Source: Buxus sempervirens | Lineage: Eukaryota > Streptophyta > Magnoliopsida > Buxales > Buxaceae | Direction: 5' to 3' | DNA: 64,000 nt | NCBI GenBank assembly: GCA_947561395.2 | Contig: OX387184.1 | Coordinates: 5,518,001-5,582,000 of the forward strand | In this document: positions 1-11,509 of the stretch, in pieces | How positions within the stretch are numbered: the first letter of the stretch is position 1 | Layout: each line of letters opens with the position of its first letter | Translations under genes and position numbers: made by a program | The notes under the pieces: model-generated | Database searches by the model: none | Told to the model about the DNA's origin: nothing | The model's input: the letters and a program-made list of their open reading frames with translations, nothing else

Positions 1-1669
1 GGTTTTACTGTTGAAATTACTAAAATCCTGGCCTCTGGCAATGATGTTTCCAGGTTACTATGCTGACTTTATTGCTTTTAATTGTGATTCCTTCTTATAT
101 GCTTCTTCCATGAAGCCTTTCCTTGCGTTGTGTTTTTTATTTATCCTTGTTGATGCAAGTATATTCTACATAAAGGTTCGGGTTACAGTATTTATCATAT
201 CCTTTCTGATAGACCCATGATAAACTCATGGATCATGTGTTGATCCTTGTCAATAATCAGATGGTTGTCTCTCAAGCCAGTATTTTTATCGTGATGCTTT
301 TCCTCTGCATTGAAGGAATAAATATTTTTATTATTATTTTACTGAGTTCCATGTGAATGATACTATGCATCTTTCCTATGCAGTTGTTGATATTTTAAGA
401 ATGATTGTCCTGCATCCAGATGGGGCAGCTGTACTTTTCAAGCATATCAAAGATGAAAATGGTATCCAACTTTGGTACATATTTGCCATCCTGTGTGTTT
501 CTTTGTTTTTTTTTTTTTTTGTTAATGAAAAGTTGATCTAGGTATAAAAAAAAAAAGAAGTAATATTAAAAATCAGTTCAATTTATCTGAAGCTATACCA
601 AATGGTTTTGCTAGAAATTGGGAACTGTCTCACATCATATTGGTATAACCAGATTAAATTACATTAGCCAGTAACGGCGTCTCAAACTAGCCTTGTTAGA
701 ATCAAATCCCACAAATGAACACAAATTTATTGATGCTTGGAATTTTTTGTGATCTCTATTTCTCACGGATACATTTTTTAGGATTGATGTTTACTGTAAG
801 CTTATTTACTCTGATCAGATATACTGATGGAGACGATTACCAAACTTACTACTCCCCCTGCAATGTCTGCAAACCTTTTAACCAGCATCCGTGCTGTGAC
901 AAATCTCTTTAAGAGTTCTTGCTGCCATCAATGGCTCCAAATGCATCGTTGTGAGGTTTGCATTTTTCCTTTCTCATTCTCTCCAGATTTTTGGTTTGCT
1001 TTAAGGTTGAATAACCAAGCATAGTGACTATCAAGAAAGCACATTATGAGTTTTTCTTCTTTCTTTTTTTTCCCTTTTTGGAGAGAGGTGGTAAATTTTC
1101 ATCATAGATATTGGATTGCATAAGTATTAAAGGGCCTTTGTCTATGTTAACATATTTATTCATGGGATCTTCTTATTGGTGAGGCCAATGTCTAAGGCCA
1201 AGTCACAATTCGTCATGTATAGGGGATGCTTTGGCAGTCAAAATAAAAATCTATGCTTTGAGAGCGGATGTACATGAAATCTGCCAACTGAATAATCTAA
1301 ATTTGCTGTTGATCACAGGTTTGATCCTAAATGGTTGGATCTCCCTAATTAGTCTAGGATCAGACTACTATCTTTTGAGTCTTCAACTAAAAAAAATCAT
1401 GGGAGGACAGACTAAAAATGGTAAAGGATGTTGGAGTGTGAAACAAGAAGGATTTGTCAGTTGGTGAATTAGCAGGCAATAAGCCACAGCATGATTTTTG
1501 AAAGAAAATATGCTTTTGGCCGTTCTTCACTTGTCTATGAATCACTGGGAATGGGAAATGTGTAGTTGATTGCCTATGGAACAAGTATGCTCTTAGCAGT
1601 TGTTTTCTCTTCATCAGGGATGTTAATGTGCCAATAAATGGTTGAGTGCTTATGAGGAAAGAGAGGGGA

Positions 1670-1712
<43 letters not shown>

Positions 1713-4700
1713 GGGGGGTGTGTGGGTGGTTTTGTGAGGAGTTGGTAGCTCTTGCTTGTGAGTTGGTGAGGGAGTTGGCAGCTTTTCCTTGTGAGGTAGG
1801 AAGGGGTGAGGGAGGGGAGAGATTTAGCTGCTCTTTGGCTGATACGCGTGGACAATTCTGTGCTAATGGGGATCATCTTCTTTCTTGAGGAGTAGAGATT
1901 CTGTGGTTTGGGGAAGGAAGGAAAGATGATGCATAGCTCTCTCTTTTATGCAGTCCTTTGGGGCATTTAGGGAGGGATAAACAGGTGCATATTTGGATTT
2001 CAGAGTTTCTCCATGGCTGTTATCAAATTAGTTGTAAGGATCAAGAGAGGCCAAGGACAAGGTTCATACATCCCGGGCAGTGAATGGAGATATAATCACT
2101 GATTTCTCAGTCTGTTTTTTGACAGGGGCCCTTTTTGAGCCTTGTTCACTTTGTTCTAGTGGCTTTTGTACCAGTGGGAGGGTGCTGTTTTTTTCCGGAT
2201 TTTTTTTTTCGTTTATGAAATTCCTTCTCTATGTTGTTTTCCCATTACATGTATGACTCCTTTGGTTTCTATATTGGTTGGCTAGTTTCCACATGTGAAT
2301 TTTTCCTGATATTAATAAATTCTTGTTATACATCAAGAATGAATGTCATTGCATAGAAAACTTTAATATGACCTGAACAATTTCCTTTTTGGGAAGCTTC
2401 AATATTGATCTTCCGTTGCTCTGAATTTGCCAAACTTCCGGAACTGCTATTGATCTCAACATATATCTAAGTGTATCTGTCATTTTGATTGTTTTGATGC
2501 TCTCTGTTATAATGGAGTGAGTACTGATTTCTTTGTTTGATGAGCTTGCAGATTCTTGATGCATTTTCAAGTTGCTCATCTTCCAGTTCCAATAAGAATC
2601 TGCAGTTGTCTTACTCCACTTTGATACTCAAGTAAGTCTTATCTTGTTTTTCTATATTACTAGTGTTGGTCAACATTGGCATTTTTTATTTATTTAAGAA
2701 TGTCAACCTCATTTTATCCATAGTTACACTAAATCCTTTAAGAATGTCAACCTCATTTTATCTCAAAACTGGAACTTGATCTAGGAGATAAGGGAAGTGA
2801 ATTTAGGTTGCATTAGCAATAAAAGATTTAACTTTCTCAGCTGGTGAAGCCTGTGTCAATCAACCGCATTTAGGGAAGAATTTGGTCATACACCAAGGGT
2901 CTTGCCAGAGAAGAATTTGGGACTTGTATGCTAGCAGGTGAAGAACATTGTCCCTGGTGTGGTTGCTTTTCTAAGTCTTTGGAAAAACAGATAGAAATAC
3001 TTGGGAATAAGTGAACCCCAAATGTGTCTCAAGATGGCTTCCATACACGAGCCAGAAATATGGCAGTGGATGAGAAATGTTTTCTCTTTAGTGTGCAGAC
3101 ATTGCTCCAGTTCATGTAAGCATGATATAATCTAATTCAGGCCAAGTCAAAATTAAGCAACTATGGTTTTGTCAAGCAGTATTTATCAGTTCTATGTTCA
3201 AGGTGGATTTTTTTTGCCTCTGGTTAAACTCTTCCATGTTAATCACATGTTTTACTTTATTTTGTGAATATTATATTCTTTTTCCGTTTTGAAGTTGTGA
3301 TGTGATTTATTTCGAAAGGTATAGCTGAAGGCCAATTATGTTTTGGAAAACAGTGAAAGTCCAAGTTAGATACACCATAATCAACTCTATTTTCAGTTGT
3401 GAAGATTGATATACAATCTTTCTCAACTAGCCTGGGTTCTATGCTACCTTTATTTTTAGTTTTCTTACAGACTCGAACCAATTATATGCTATCTTTGCAG
3501 TTATGCAGTATTATTAATTGAAAAGAAAGATGAAGAAGGCCAATCTCAAGTTCTTTCAGCAGCTCTGGAAGTACGGATTATTCTGTGAAGATCCCCATGT
3601 TTCAAGAACTTGTTTACTTTTATGTATTTCCTCTTGCAGTCTAGTTTTTACTTATTTCCTAATGGGAATGCTTTGGCTTGTGCTTCACAGATTGCAGAAG
3701 ATGGAAATCAGGATGTTGATACGAAATTCCGAGCTCTTGTTGCCATTGGATCAATGGTATGCCTTGAGAACTTTGTTGCCATTATGAACTCCAGCAGTTT
3801 GTTGCTTCTTTTGGAAGATTGTTGGAAGTGTTGAACCATTCTCACATCCAGCAGAAAGGGAAAAAGAAAAGTTAAATAAATGACTATAAATAAAATTAGT
3901 TTAGTGCCTAACACATTATATCAGTCATTAAATTGGTACCGTTTTTGAGAGTTGAATTCAAGGCATTTGTGGACTAGGACTATTTCACTTTTTCTCTGGT
4001 CAAGCATTAACATTTTTCTGCTTTATATTTGAATAATGGAGCGGAGAAGATGAATCTTTGTTTCCTAATTATTTCTGGCTGAGTATTTAACAATTTTCTG
4101 CTCTATATCTGAATATGGGAGCAAAGAATAAGAATATTTATTTGAAGTTGCAGCTTTTATTTTTATGTTATGTCTGGCATAGTGTTGATACTTTGCTCCA
4201 TAATTGAGTACTGGAGCAGTTCTAATTTTTTTGCATGCATCCAATTCCATACATTGCCTAGGTGGTGACCATGGGTGTGTTACTTTCATTATATTGAATA
4301 AGACATTACTTGTTTTCTCCTCTATGTTTGAATATCGTAGCCGTGTTTGTTTGTTTGTTTCTGAGCACATACAATTTGGCTTCTTTCTTATGTGGTTTTT
4401 GTGTGCGTATGTGTGCACAATGCTTGTTTGGCATGGTAAAACTCCATGTGGAAGTTTTGTAGAATTCTTGAGAGAACCTTCTGAAGAGGTAAATGTTTGG
4501 TTGTGGCTCTTATTCATAAGAAAAAGAATATGGTGCCCTTGTAGTGATCTCATTGATTGTATTGAAAGGTTCAATGAATTGGTCATATGCCTATTACTTT
4601 TATTTCCTTCCTGTTTTTTTCTTGCATCTCCTGTCAGATTTTGTTGAAAACCTTTCCTCAATTGTCAGATGCTAGGCTGGACAGTTTGAATGTTGCACCA

Positions 4701-5157
4701 GAGAAAGTTAAAAAAATGAAAATATCTTGCTTAAAAAACATTTGTATATGTTCACCTGTGATAAGCTGATATAACTGGAACTACAGGACTATTTCTGTTT
4801 TAGATTTGGGTACTTTCTAAATGACGTAATTTTCACATAATGATGCCTTGAAGAAAAAATTTGTGTATGTTCATTTGTATATGTTTACCTGTGTTATAGC
4901 TAATAATATACCTGGAACGACAGCACTGTCTATGTTTCAGATATTGTGTACTTTATTAATTATGTAATTGTCACATAGTTTTCTATTAATGATGCCTTGT
5001 TCTGACATATTGCTTAAAGCAGATGCTGGATGGTCTTATGAAAAGAGTAGCACTGGACTTCGATGTTCAGGGAATTGCCAAGGAAGCAAAGGCTTCTAAG
5101 GAGTCCAAGATTTCTGAAGTTGGGGCGGACATTGAACTCCTAATTGAACAGAGTTGA
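1..5157 (+). CDS. PLAA: PLAA/DOA1-like protein, 3' part (PUL domain)
   Basis: C-terminal end of a phospholipase A2-activating protein homologue (yeast Doa1/Ufd3), a WD40-PFU-PUL protein that binds ubiquitin and the Cdc48/p97 ATPase in ubiquitin turnover. Only the PUL (armadillo-like, Cdc48-binding) part is in the window. Exons by GT-AG and phase: <1-53, 384-461, 819-955, 2552-2631, 3501-3570, 3691-3756, 5023-5157 (TGA). They join in frame to about 205 residues. Recognisable segments are LLKSWP..MMFP followed by VDILRMIVLHPDG, then ETITKLTTPPAMSANLLTSI, FRALVAIGSM and the C-terminal EVGADIELLI. The WD40 and PFU parts lie upstream of the window. Introns 3 (955-2552) and 6 (3756-5023) are large; intron 3 holds a G40 run and intron 6 holds degenerate duplications. 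Family assignment is confident; the first exon's 5' limit is unknown. Confidence 0.88.
1672..1711. repeat. G40 homopolymer inside a PLAA intron
   Basis: Uninterrupted run of 40 G on the + strand in intron 3, preceded by gaggggag and followed by aggggggtg. It could form G-quadruplex structures and is prone to length polymorphism or sequencing error. The glycine- and proline-rich open frames across it are artefacts of the run. Confidence 0.95.
3998..4997 (+). repeat. Degenerate duplications in PLAA intron 6
   Basis: Two sets of imperfect direct repeats. The first, about 3998-4330, repeats a block built on 'ttctgctttatatttgaat...ggagc' three to four times. The second duplicates a block of roughly 125 bp (about 4740-4852 and 4871-4997) sharing 'tatgttcacctgtg', 'actggaactaca'-like text and 'aatgatgccttg'. 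All lie between the exons ending at 3756 and starting at 5023, so they only lengthen the intron. Long opposing ORFs here (minus 4065-4661, plus 4204-4647) are low-information and not genes. Confidence 0.6.
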
Positions 5158-7365
5158 GACTTGTACATCATGATAATTAAAGATTGCCCTAGGTGGGATA
5201 AAATTTTAATTACATTTTCAGACAATTCATTTTTAGATTTATTTTCTTAGCAGAATCTTGCATCTATTTAATTTATAATGTCGGTTTCCTTGTCTTCGCA
5301 GGACTAGATGCCATCTAACAGCCCCAGTGATTTCTTCTCTTTCTTATGGAAATCAGTCGTCCGGTTGATGAAGTGGAATGTTATTTACTCTCTTTAGAGT
5401 GGAAGACTGGGTTTGATGCGTTCTGGTTGCATTTGACCAAAGAATGAAATATTCAGAAGAAATTAGAAAAAGCTCGTCCCAGAAACAGCAAAAAATCCTT
5501 CATTATTTTCAGTGTACCAAGGGCATTCCGGCTAATATGGTTCCTTCATTAATCTATTTGTTCCTTCTGTTATTATCCGCTTGTATACACCACAATGTGC
5601 TATTCTGCGTGACTGAAGCCTAATTGATAAAAAATTTGAAAACCCACTAGTGGAAAGTGATTTGCAGGGTATGGCATGGCTCCTGACATTCCCCTTTGAA
5701 GGTCCACCTTCAGCATGGAGAGAATATCATGTTATTTGTTGGAATCTTTGTTTTGGTAAAAAGTATCATTCATTTGTAGAATCTTCCAAGCTGCATCTTC
5801 CCTACATGTGTCATTTACGTTATTTAACTGTCAATTAATATCTTCCCATCTTCAAATGTGGGAATCGAAATTAGAAAGTACAATTTTTGACCTGTTTAAA
5901 TAATTTCGTTTTTTTTTATTATTTTTATATTAGAATAAGATAAAAATAGCCAAAAGAGTATAACAATGCCAAAAATAAGCTCGAAGGTTTCCTGGCGCTC
6001 ACCAACTTTCGTCAGCTTTTGAGTCGTAAAGTAGTGAAGATCCTTTGACAAGCTTCTAGAGCCCCAAATGGTCGCTTGATTCTTGAATTCTTTATTCTCA
6101 GATTTTTTTTAAAATTTTGAGGAAATCGACAACCTGGACCTTAAAAACTCATTTGGGTCTTGTGAGGAAATCGACACCTGTAGTAGTCTATGTATGAAGA
6201 CAAAGGTAAACGAGAGAGGAACGATTTTGTGACTGATTATTAAGTTTTTAAAAAATTGGGATGGTTTTGACTATTGTACCTTTCTACTAATAAATCTTCA
6301 TAATGATGTTGAATGGCTGTTTTGGAAAGGTTCACATTTTCCTTGGTACAATCCCAAGGGGGTGGCTATATGGTATAAATTTTTCAGGCAGATAGAAATG
6401 ATGAGTTTGCCTTGCCCCAACAAGAAATTAAAACTTATTCCTAACAGCCAGAATTAGGGTTACGAAACTTACAATGGGAAGGATATAAGAATTCATTCCA
6501 CTGGTTAGAATGATTTTCAGTTGCTTCGAATTCATTCCAAATGATAAATTCCAAACCACATCTTATTAACTATTAGAGCTGTTAAATGTTAAAAATTTAA
6601 AACACTTTTATTGACAGAAAAAGACACTTTCATTAAGCAGAAAAATGTGCTTATATCATATCATATGTATTTTATCAGATATTTTCACAAAAATAAGTGT
6701 AACAGTCTGAGAAGAAAAATTATGTTTTTGTTATTAAACGGTAAAAAATATGCATTAAATTTCGATTTATTTAATTTGATTATATTGATACTTTGTAATT
6801 GACAAGCACCAATTACGTGTATCCGAAAAATGTTTTTTTTGTGTTTGTGTGTAATATGTATTGGAAATATCTGTGTTGGTTATGTGCTGTGGAACCAAAT
6901 TACTTTTGTTTGCTTAAAAAACTTTAAGTTATAAAAGATTATTATATTATACATTATTAGTTATTAGAAGGTCAAGTATATGTTGAAACATATCATTTTT
7001 ATAATTTTCCATTTCAAACACAAATGCCAGCTTAATGGTTTCATTCAGAACTCTTTTTATAGAGCATCTCTCTTCATCTGAATCAATGTTAAACAGGCAA
7101 AAGATCAGTAGATGATTCTTGTAGTTAGTTATTGAGTTAATTATCTTTTGCCAGATGGAATTATAAGCATAACTATGATTATTATCATTCTTTATTATTA
7201 ATTATTTGGTTATTGCCAACTGAAAAAATGATAATATTAACAATTTGTCCATGGAGTTTGCCAGGGGAAAATCCCTGATGTTGCTCAAACCCTGATACTC
7301 ATTATTGATTATATATATAGAGATATATGTTACATATATTCTTTACAAAAAAAACCAAAAACAAA

Positions 7366-7368
<3 letters not shown>
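5158..7368. other. Intergenic, convergent 3' ends of PLAA and HOS3-like
   Basis: PLAA 3' UTR followed by AT-rich DNA. No ORF resembles a known protein and no clear transposon ends were found. Runs of t/a and short local repeats only. The genes on either side are convergent, so this holds both terminators or poly(A) regions, which cannot be located precisely by eye. Confidence 0.6.

Positions 7369-7426
<58 letters not shown>
7369..7426. repeat. (GA)29 microsatellite
   Basis: Perfect GA dinucleotide run of 58 bp just beyond the stop codon of the minus-strand HOS3-like gene, probably in or beyond its 3' UTR. It is a likely polymorphic marker. Confidence 0.95.
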
Positions 7427-7430
<4 letters not shown>

Positions 7431-7583
7431 AAGGGGGAAAATGGAGGAAGTGAAAAAAAAAAAAAGGAAGAAAAAAAAGTTCTAGCCCAAATACCACAAG
7501 AGAGATTGTTGGGTTGGGTTGCGGGATCCAGAACCGAATTGAAGCTCAATGAGACTTTGATCTGACCATTTGAGAGGCCTCTC

Positions 7584-8502
7584 TCAAAGATCCTTGTCTG
7601 CAATTTTCTTCACGTCGTTCTTAGTCTCCAAATTAGAGCGTGAATGCGTTGAGGGCTCCTCTTCGACTACCGCAATCTTTCTCCTTCTGAAGTGCATCTT
7701 CAAATAAAAATTCAAGAAGAGTAAGAGAATGGCACCATTGAGCACGGAATTGAACCCCCAAGCTGCCATTCCATTGCATCCACCTTTCAGGAAATGCAAT
7801 AACAGCACCCCAACATGGCAAACCAAGTTACACCCCAATAACACCATCTGGCAATTCAGCACGAACGGGAAGCAGGCGCTGGGCAGTCCGATCGCCGTCC
7901 AGAATCGATACCCGTAAACGACCGAATACACCAGCGTCGTCAACAGTATTGCCAGCACCTGAAACGACTGCGAGAATTCGAGCCATAGGAACGACATGCA
8001 TATGAGAATTGAGCGGTTGAAGAGCTGAAAGAATGTTATTTCACGGCGTCGGAGAATAGAGAAGAAGGTGCGGAGCAAGTGCAGGAACTGAGAGAGATAG
8101 AAGACGTAAGACCAGAAGAAGACTCGACCGGAGGGGCGGGTTCCCAAGGGGAAGCAGAGGAGCCACTGAAAGGGGGGTTTTGGATCGTCGCCAGAACCAG
8201 CGAGTCTCACGGATCTCGGCGGCCGAAGAGAGGATAGTCCCAACAAAGATAACGACAGAAATCAAAGCCATTGAAAGGCTGTGGATCGCGGGGATGGGTC
8301 CGAGAGGCACCGGCCGGCGGCGACGGAAGAGGGCCAAGAGGAGGCGGAGGAGGATGGAGAAGGTGATGTAGGCAGCTACGGAGGTGAAGAGGAATGACCA
8401 AGTAGAGCCCCAGGATTGGGTGTGGCTCCATCGGAAGCCCACGATCGAGGGGTGCTCCGATAGCCAATAAATCAAGCTTTTGCGATTCACGGCGGTTCCC
8501 AT
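7584..8502 (-). CDS. HOS3: ELO-family (HOS3-like) fatty acid elongase-like protein, frameshifted
   Basis: Single-exon gene for a multi-pass ER membrane protein of the GNS1/SUR4 (ELO) family, most like the plant HOS3 branch. ATG at 8502 (MGTAVNRKSLIYWLSEHPS...) and stop at 7584, about 305 residues. Family landmarks are YWLSEHPSIVGFRWSH at the N-terminus, FFWSYVFYLSQFLHLLRT, YGYRFW and several hydrophobic segments. The frame breaks after ..RRSKTP and resumes one phase over at PFQWLLCFPLG; the break falls in the C6 run of the coding strand (G6 at 8172-8177). One base less (or two more) would restore the family reading, and no other lesion is visible. Either a homopolymer sequence error or a recent null allele. 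The HxxHH box of classical elongases is not visible where expected (FQLFNRS instead). ELO proteins catalyse the condensing step of very-long-chain fatty acid elongation; activity of this branch is uncertain. Confidence 0.85.
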
Positions 8503-8970
8503 CTTCGAAGGGGGTCGATTCACTGATCAGCGAGACGGAGAAGAAGAACTGTGAAGCGAGAAGAAGTCCGCCTCTGGTTTATTTATATTCAAGGGACCGC
8601 TCTGATTCCTCTGAAACGTCTGTTACCCTCTGAAATCGAGAAATTGCCACGGCAGAAAACAGGAACAGAGGAGCTCGTGATAAAGAGAAAGGACGAAGAT
8701 CCCGAAACCAGATGGAGAAGGAAAACTATGGTTGGGAAGGCAGGAGGTGCACGAGCGAGGATTAAATCGAGCTGGTCGTAAACTCGTAATAGGACTTGAC
8801 ACAACGTGGCGCATCCTGATTGGGTACATTAGTGTGGTCGTCAATTGGACCCGAAGAACGGTCTAACGATATTTCGTGTGAGGTTTGATTGATCTTTTTT
8901 TCACGTGTAAACTGAGGGGTTTTGGTGTTTGATTCTCGAAGGCATCTCTATACTAATTACTAAATAGTAC
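8503..8970. promoter_or_regulatory. Presumed promoter and 5' UTR of the HOS3-like gene
   Basis: Region immediately upstream of the HOS3-like start. Short ORFs on both strands do not resemble proteins. The hAT-type element at 8979 sits about 480 bp from the start codon. No specific motif can be assigned by eye. Confidence 0.35.
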
Positions 8971-8978
8971 ATACCACA

Positions 8979-9625
8979 TAGAGGTGGCAGTTGATCGGGT
9001 TCTGGTCAGGTTGATATATGGGGTTAACAAGCCAAGGCTCAATCCGAACCCGCCCGTTTAATAAACGGGTTGGAATATCCCAACCCTAACCCAACCCGCT
9101 CTAACCCGCTTCAACCCACCAACCCATTTAAATAATTTAAATTACTACTAAAAATTAATAATTTTAATTCATTCTAATATCAAAGTATATACAAATTCTA
9201 TTTTTTAATTCATTTTAATATTAAAGGACACCTAACAAGCATAATAACACAATAATCATTAAGATATAACTAAAATAACATGAAGAAAAAAACTAAAACA
9301 TACTAATAAAGTTTTAAAAGACTTTACTTGTCATCAATGCGTCAATTTATATTAGTAGAGGCTAAGAAATTTGAAAAATGTATACATAAAAAGTTTTTTT
9401 TCATTTTATCCTTTGTTATTATTTATATTAAAAGAAGAAAGATTGAATAGTCATAAGTATTGTTATTATAATTTTCCAAACTTTTATTACACAAAAAAAT
9501 AAACGGATTGTAATCGGGTCATTTTGGGTTGAGGGGTCAAACCCTAACCCAACCCGTTTATTGAAATAGTCAACACTAACCCACCTAAGACCGGGCGGGT
9601 TGGCGGGTCACAATTGCCACCTCTA
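8979..9625. mobile_element. hAT-type non-autonomous element (MITE) with 8-bp TSD
   Basis: 647-bp element beginning TAGAGGTGGCAGTTG and ending CAATTGCCACCTCTA (inverted ends, 11 bp perfect then similar). Flanking 8-mers ATACCACA (8971-8978) and ATGCCACA (9626-9633) match at 7 of 8, as expected for hAT target-site duplications. Both subterminal regions are rich in cgggtt/aacccg, typical of this kind of plant hAT derivative. No transposase coding. Confidence 0.85.
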
Positions 9626-9628
9626 ATG

Positions 9629-9830
9629 CCACACCACCGCGACCGAGCCGCGTTTTATTTCTTTTTAGTTTTCTCTAGAGAGAGAGAGAGTAGTGTTGGG
9701 AACACAAGTTTTGTTGGTAAGTTGGACCACACCACCGCGACCGAGCCGCGTTTGATTGCTTTTTAGTTTTCTCTAGAGAGAGAGAGAGAGAGAGAGAGTA
9801 GTGCAGGGAACACAAGTTATTGTTGGTACT
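9629..9830. repeat. 98-bp tandem duplication next to the hAT element
   Basis: Two copies (about 9629-9726 and 9727-9830) beginning ccacaccaccgcgaccgagc, each containing a GA run of different length and 'gggaacacaagtt'. The first copy overlaps the right target-site duplication of the preceding element. Confidence 0.8.
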
Positions 9831-10167
9831 CTCGCACATCACAAGGCTTTTCCAAGCACCGTTCATCAAAGTCGGTGTGAGATAGCGATTACTGTACGAC
9901 TCATGTGCACCGTGCTTTGATATTTCCCTTCCGTTTTCATGGACATGGACTGCACCGTAATACCGTATAGCGTACGCGGTCGTCGTGAACAGTTATCATC
10001 AGCGTTGGTGACTGATGAGCGCCTCTTTCAATCAAAAGATTAGGGCAAAAATCTTAAACTTATCTACTTACAAAATTTGATTTTTTTCAACAAGTAAATT
10101 CCAAATCTATTGTAAAGAAGTAATATATTTTATTTCAATAGTTATCTTTTCAAATCTATTGTAAAGA

Positions 10168-10290
10168 ATAATCTCCTTGGGAAGCGTGCCAATAATTATG
10201 CATGACTTTCCAAAAAGCCTTTATCGTTAGTTGTTAAGACATCATTAATATATATAGGGTTAAAATAATAACTATGCATGACTTGCAAAT
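10168..10290 (+). mobile_element. Helitron-like fragment
   Basis: Contains 'gggaagcgtgcca', 'ttccaaaaagcctttatcg' and 'gttgttaagacat', matching in order the third unit of the Helitron-like array at 63022-63194. Neither terminus is present, so it is a fragment. Confidence 0.45.
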
Positions 10291-10394
10291 GTACGAGATG
10301 TATTTATACATCTCCTCAAGGAACTTGTGTTTGAACTTGGTCCGAATGGAGCCTAGGATCCTTTAGAGATTGTTCTGAAACAAAATAGAAAAAC

Positions 10395-10764
10395 AAGAAA
10401 AGAAGACCTTACGCACATATAGTACAAACGCAGGGGTGTGTGTATACATGAACCACCGTTGGTTACAAGCTAATGCTCCAGAACCCTTGGCCACTGGCGG
10501 AACCATGTGAAGCTTAGAGAAAAGAAGACCTTACGCACATATAGTACAAACGCAGGGGTGTGTGTATACATGAACCACCGTTGGTTACAAGCTAATGCTC
10601 CAGAACCCTTGGCCACTGGCGGAACCATGTGAAGCTTAGGGGGGGCAATTGCCCCCCCCCCCCCCCCCCCCCCCCCACGCACATATAGTACAAATGCAGG
10701 GGTGTGTGTATACATGAACCACCGTTGGTTACAAGCTAATGCTCCAACTGATTTAACCCTTGGC
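10395..10764. repeat. About 122-bp tandem array carrying a transposon end
   Basis: Three direct copies of a unit beginning near 'gaagaccttacgcacatata', containing 'cgcaggggtgtgtgtataca' and ending 'cactggcggaaccatgtgaa'. Copies start near 10401, 10523 and 10677. The unit includes the first ~25 bp of the hAT-type element that stands intact at 10765, so the amplification followed that insertion. A C25 run (10652-10676) separates copies two and three. Confidence 0.85.
10652..10676. repeat. C25 homopolymer
   Basis: Run of 25 C joined to a short inverted repeat (gggggggcaattgccccccc) at the junction of two tandem copies. Length is likely unstable. Confidence 0.95.
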
Positions 10765-11116
10765 CACTGGCGGAACCATGTGAAGCTTAGGGGGGGGGGG
10801 GCAATTCTAACTTTTAGTTTTTTAATAAAAACTATGTATATTTTATATATTTATTAATTAAAATTTATGTTCTGCTCCCCTAAAATTTTTGGTTTGCCCC
10901 CCCAACCCATTGAAATTTTTATATTTTATGAGAATCCCCTCTAAAATTTTTGATTTGGCCCCCCCAACTCATTGAAATTTCTATATTTCATGAGAATCCC
11001 CTCTAAAATTTCTGGTTTGCCCACCTCCAACTTATTGAAATTTCTATATTTCATGACAAGTGTTAATTAAAAATTTTTTTTGCCCCCCTAGATTTGAAGT
11101 CCTGGTTCCGCCACTG
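10765..11116. mobile_element. hAT-type MITE with perfect 8-bp TSD
   Basis: 352-bp element starting CACTGGCGGAACCA and ending TGGTTCCGCCACTG (inverted), flanked on both sides by the identical 8-mer CCCTTGGC (10757-10764 and 11117-11124). Interior is AT-rich with repeated 'cccctctaaaatttttgatt' blocks and 'gggggg/cccccc' next to the ends. No coding capacity. Confidence 0.88.
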
Positions 11117-11161
11117 CCCTTGGCCCACCGTAAAACCATTGGTCGACTAACAACTTTAAAA

Positions 11162-11509
11162 TTACCGACTGCCGAGTGCAGGAGGGATCCATCCGGCTAT
11201 TGAAAAAGGCTGTCTTGAAAGGTGCATGATTGATGTTAAATTATTGACAGTCGTAGCAAGATATTCTTCGTCTGGGGTGCTAAATAAATGACTATATCTT
11301 ATGGTAAAAAATTTGCTTTTAATCTCCAGTACTACCTGATTTGGGGCTTTCCAAACATGCCACAATAATTGAGGGGGAAAAGCAAGGCTATAAAAGGACA
11401 GAAGATCTTGACCATTATTAGACCAATCAAACCACTCGAAAGTGGAATCCAAGCAGTGATTGCGACCACCCCAAAATGAGCTTGAACAATTAATATCGTT
11501 ACCATACAT
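11162..11509 (-). pseudogene. Remnant of a LINE-like retrotransposon (RT/RNase H junction)
   Basis: 115-residue open frame with features of the C-terminal part of plant non-LTR retroelement polyproteins: a Trp-rich stretch (STFEWFDW), then PQLLWHVWKAPNQVV, resembling the 'LLW.IWKARN..VF' signature, and near the end GWIPPALGS, like the 'W.PP..G' that leads into the RNase H domain. No reverse transcriptase core or catalytic RNase H residues remain. The frame starts 45 bp beyond the hAT-type element. Assignment is by motif resemblance only. Confidence 0.4.

Noticed and set aside
1574-1888. Proline- and glycine-rich ORFs on both strands
   Set aside because: Products of translating the G40/C40 run.
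4065-4661. 198-codon minus-strand ORF (and 147-codon plus-strand ORF 4204-4647)
   Set aside because: Both lie in PLAA intron 6, overlap each other and show no recognisable motif.
7305-7603. ORFs with Arg-Glu or Ser-Leu repeats
   Set aside because: Translation of the (GA)29 microsatellite.
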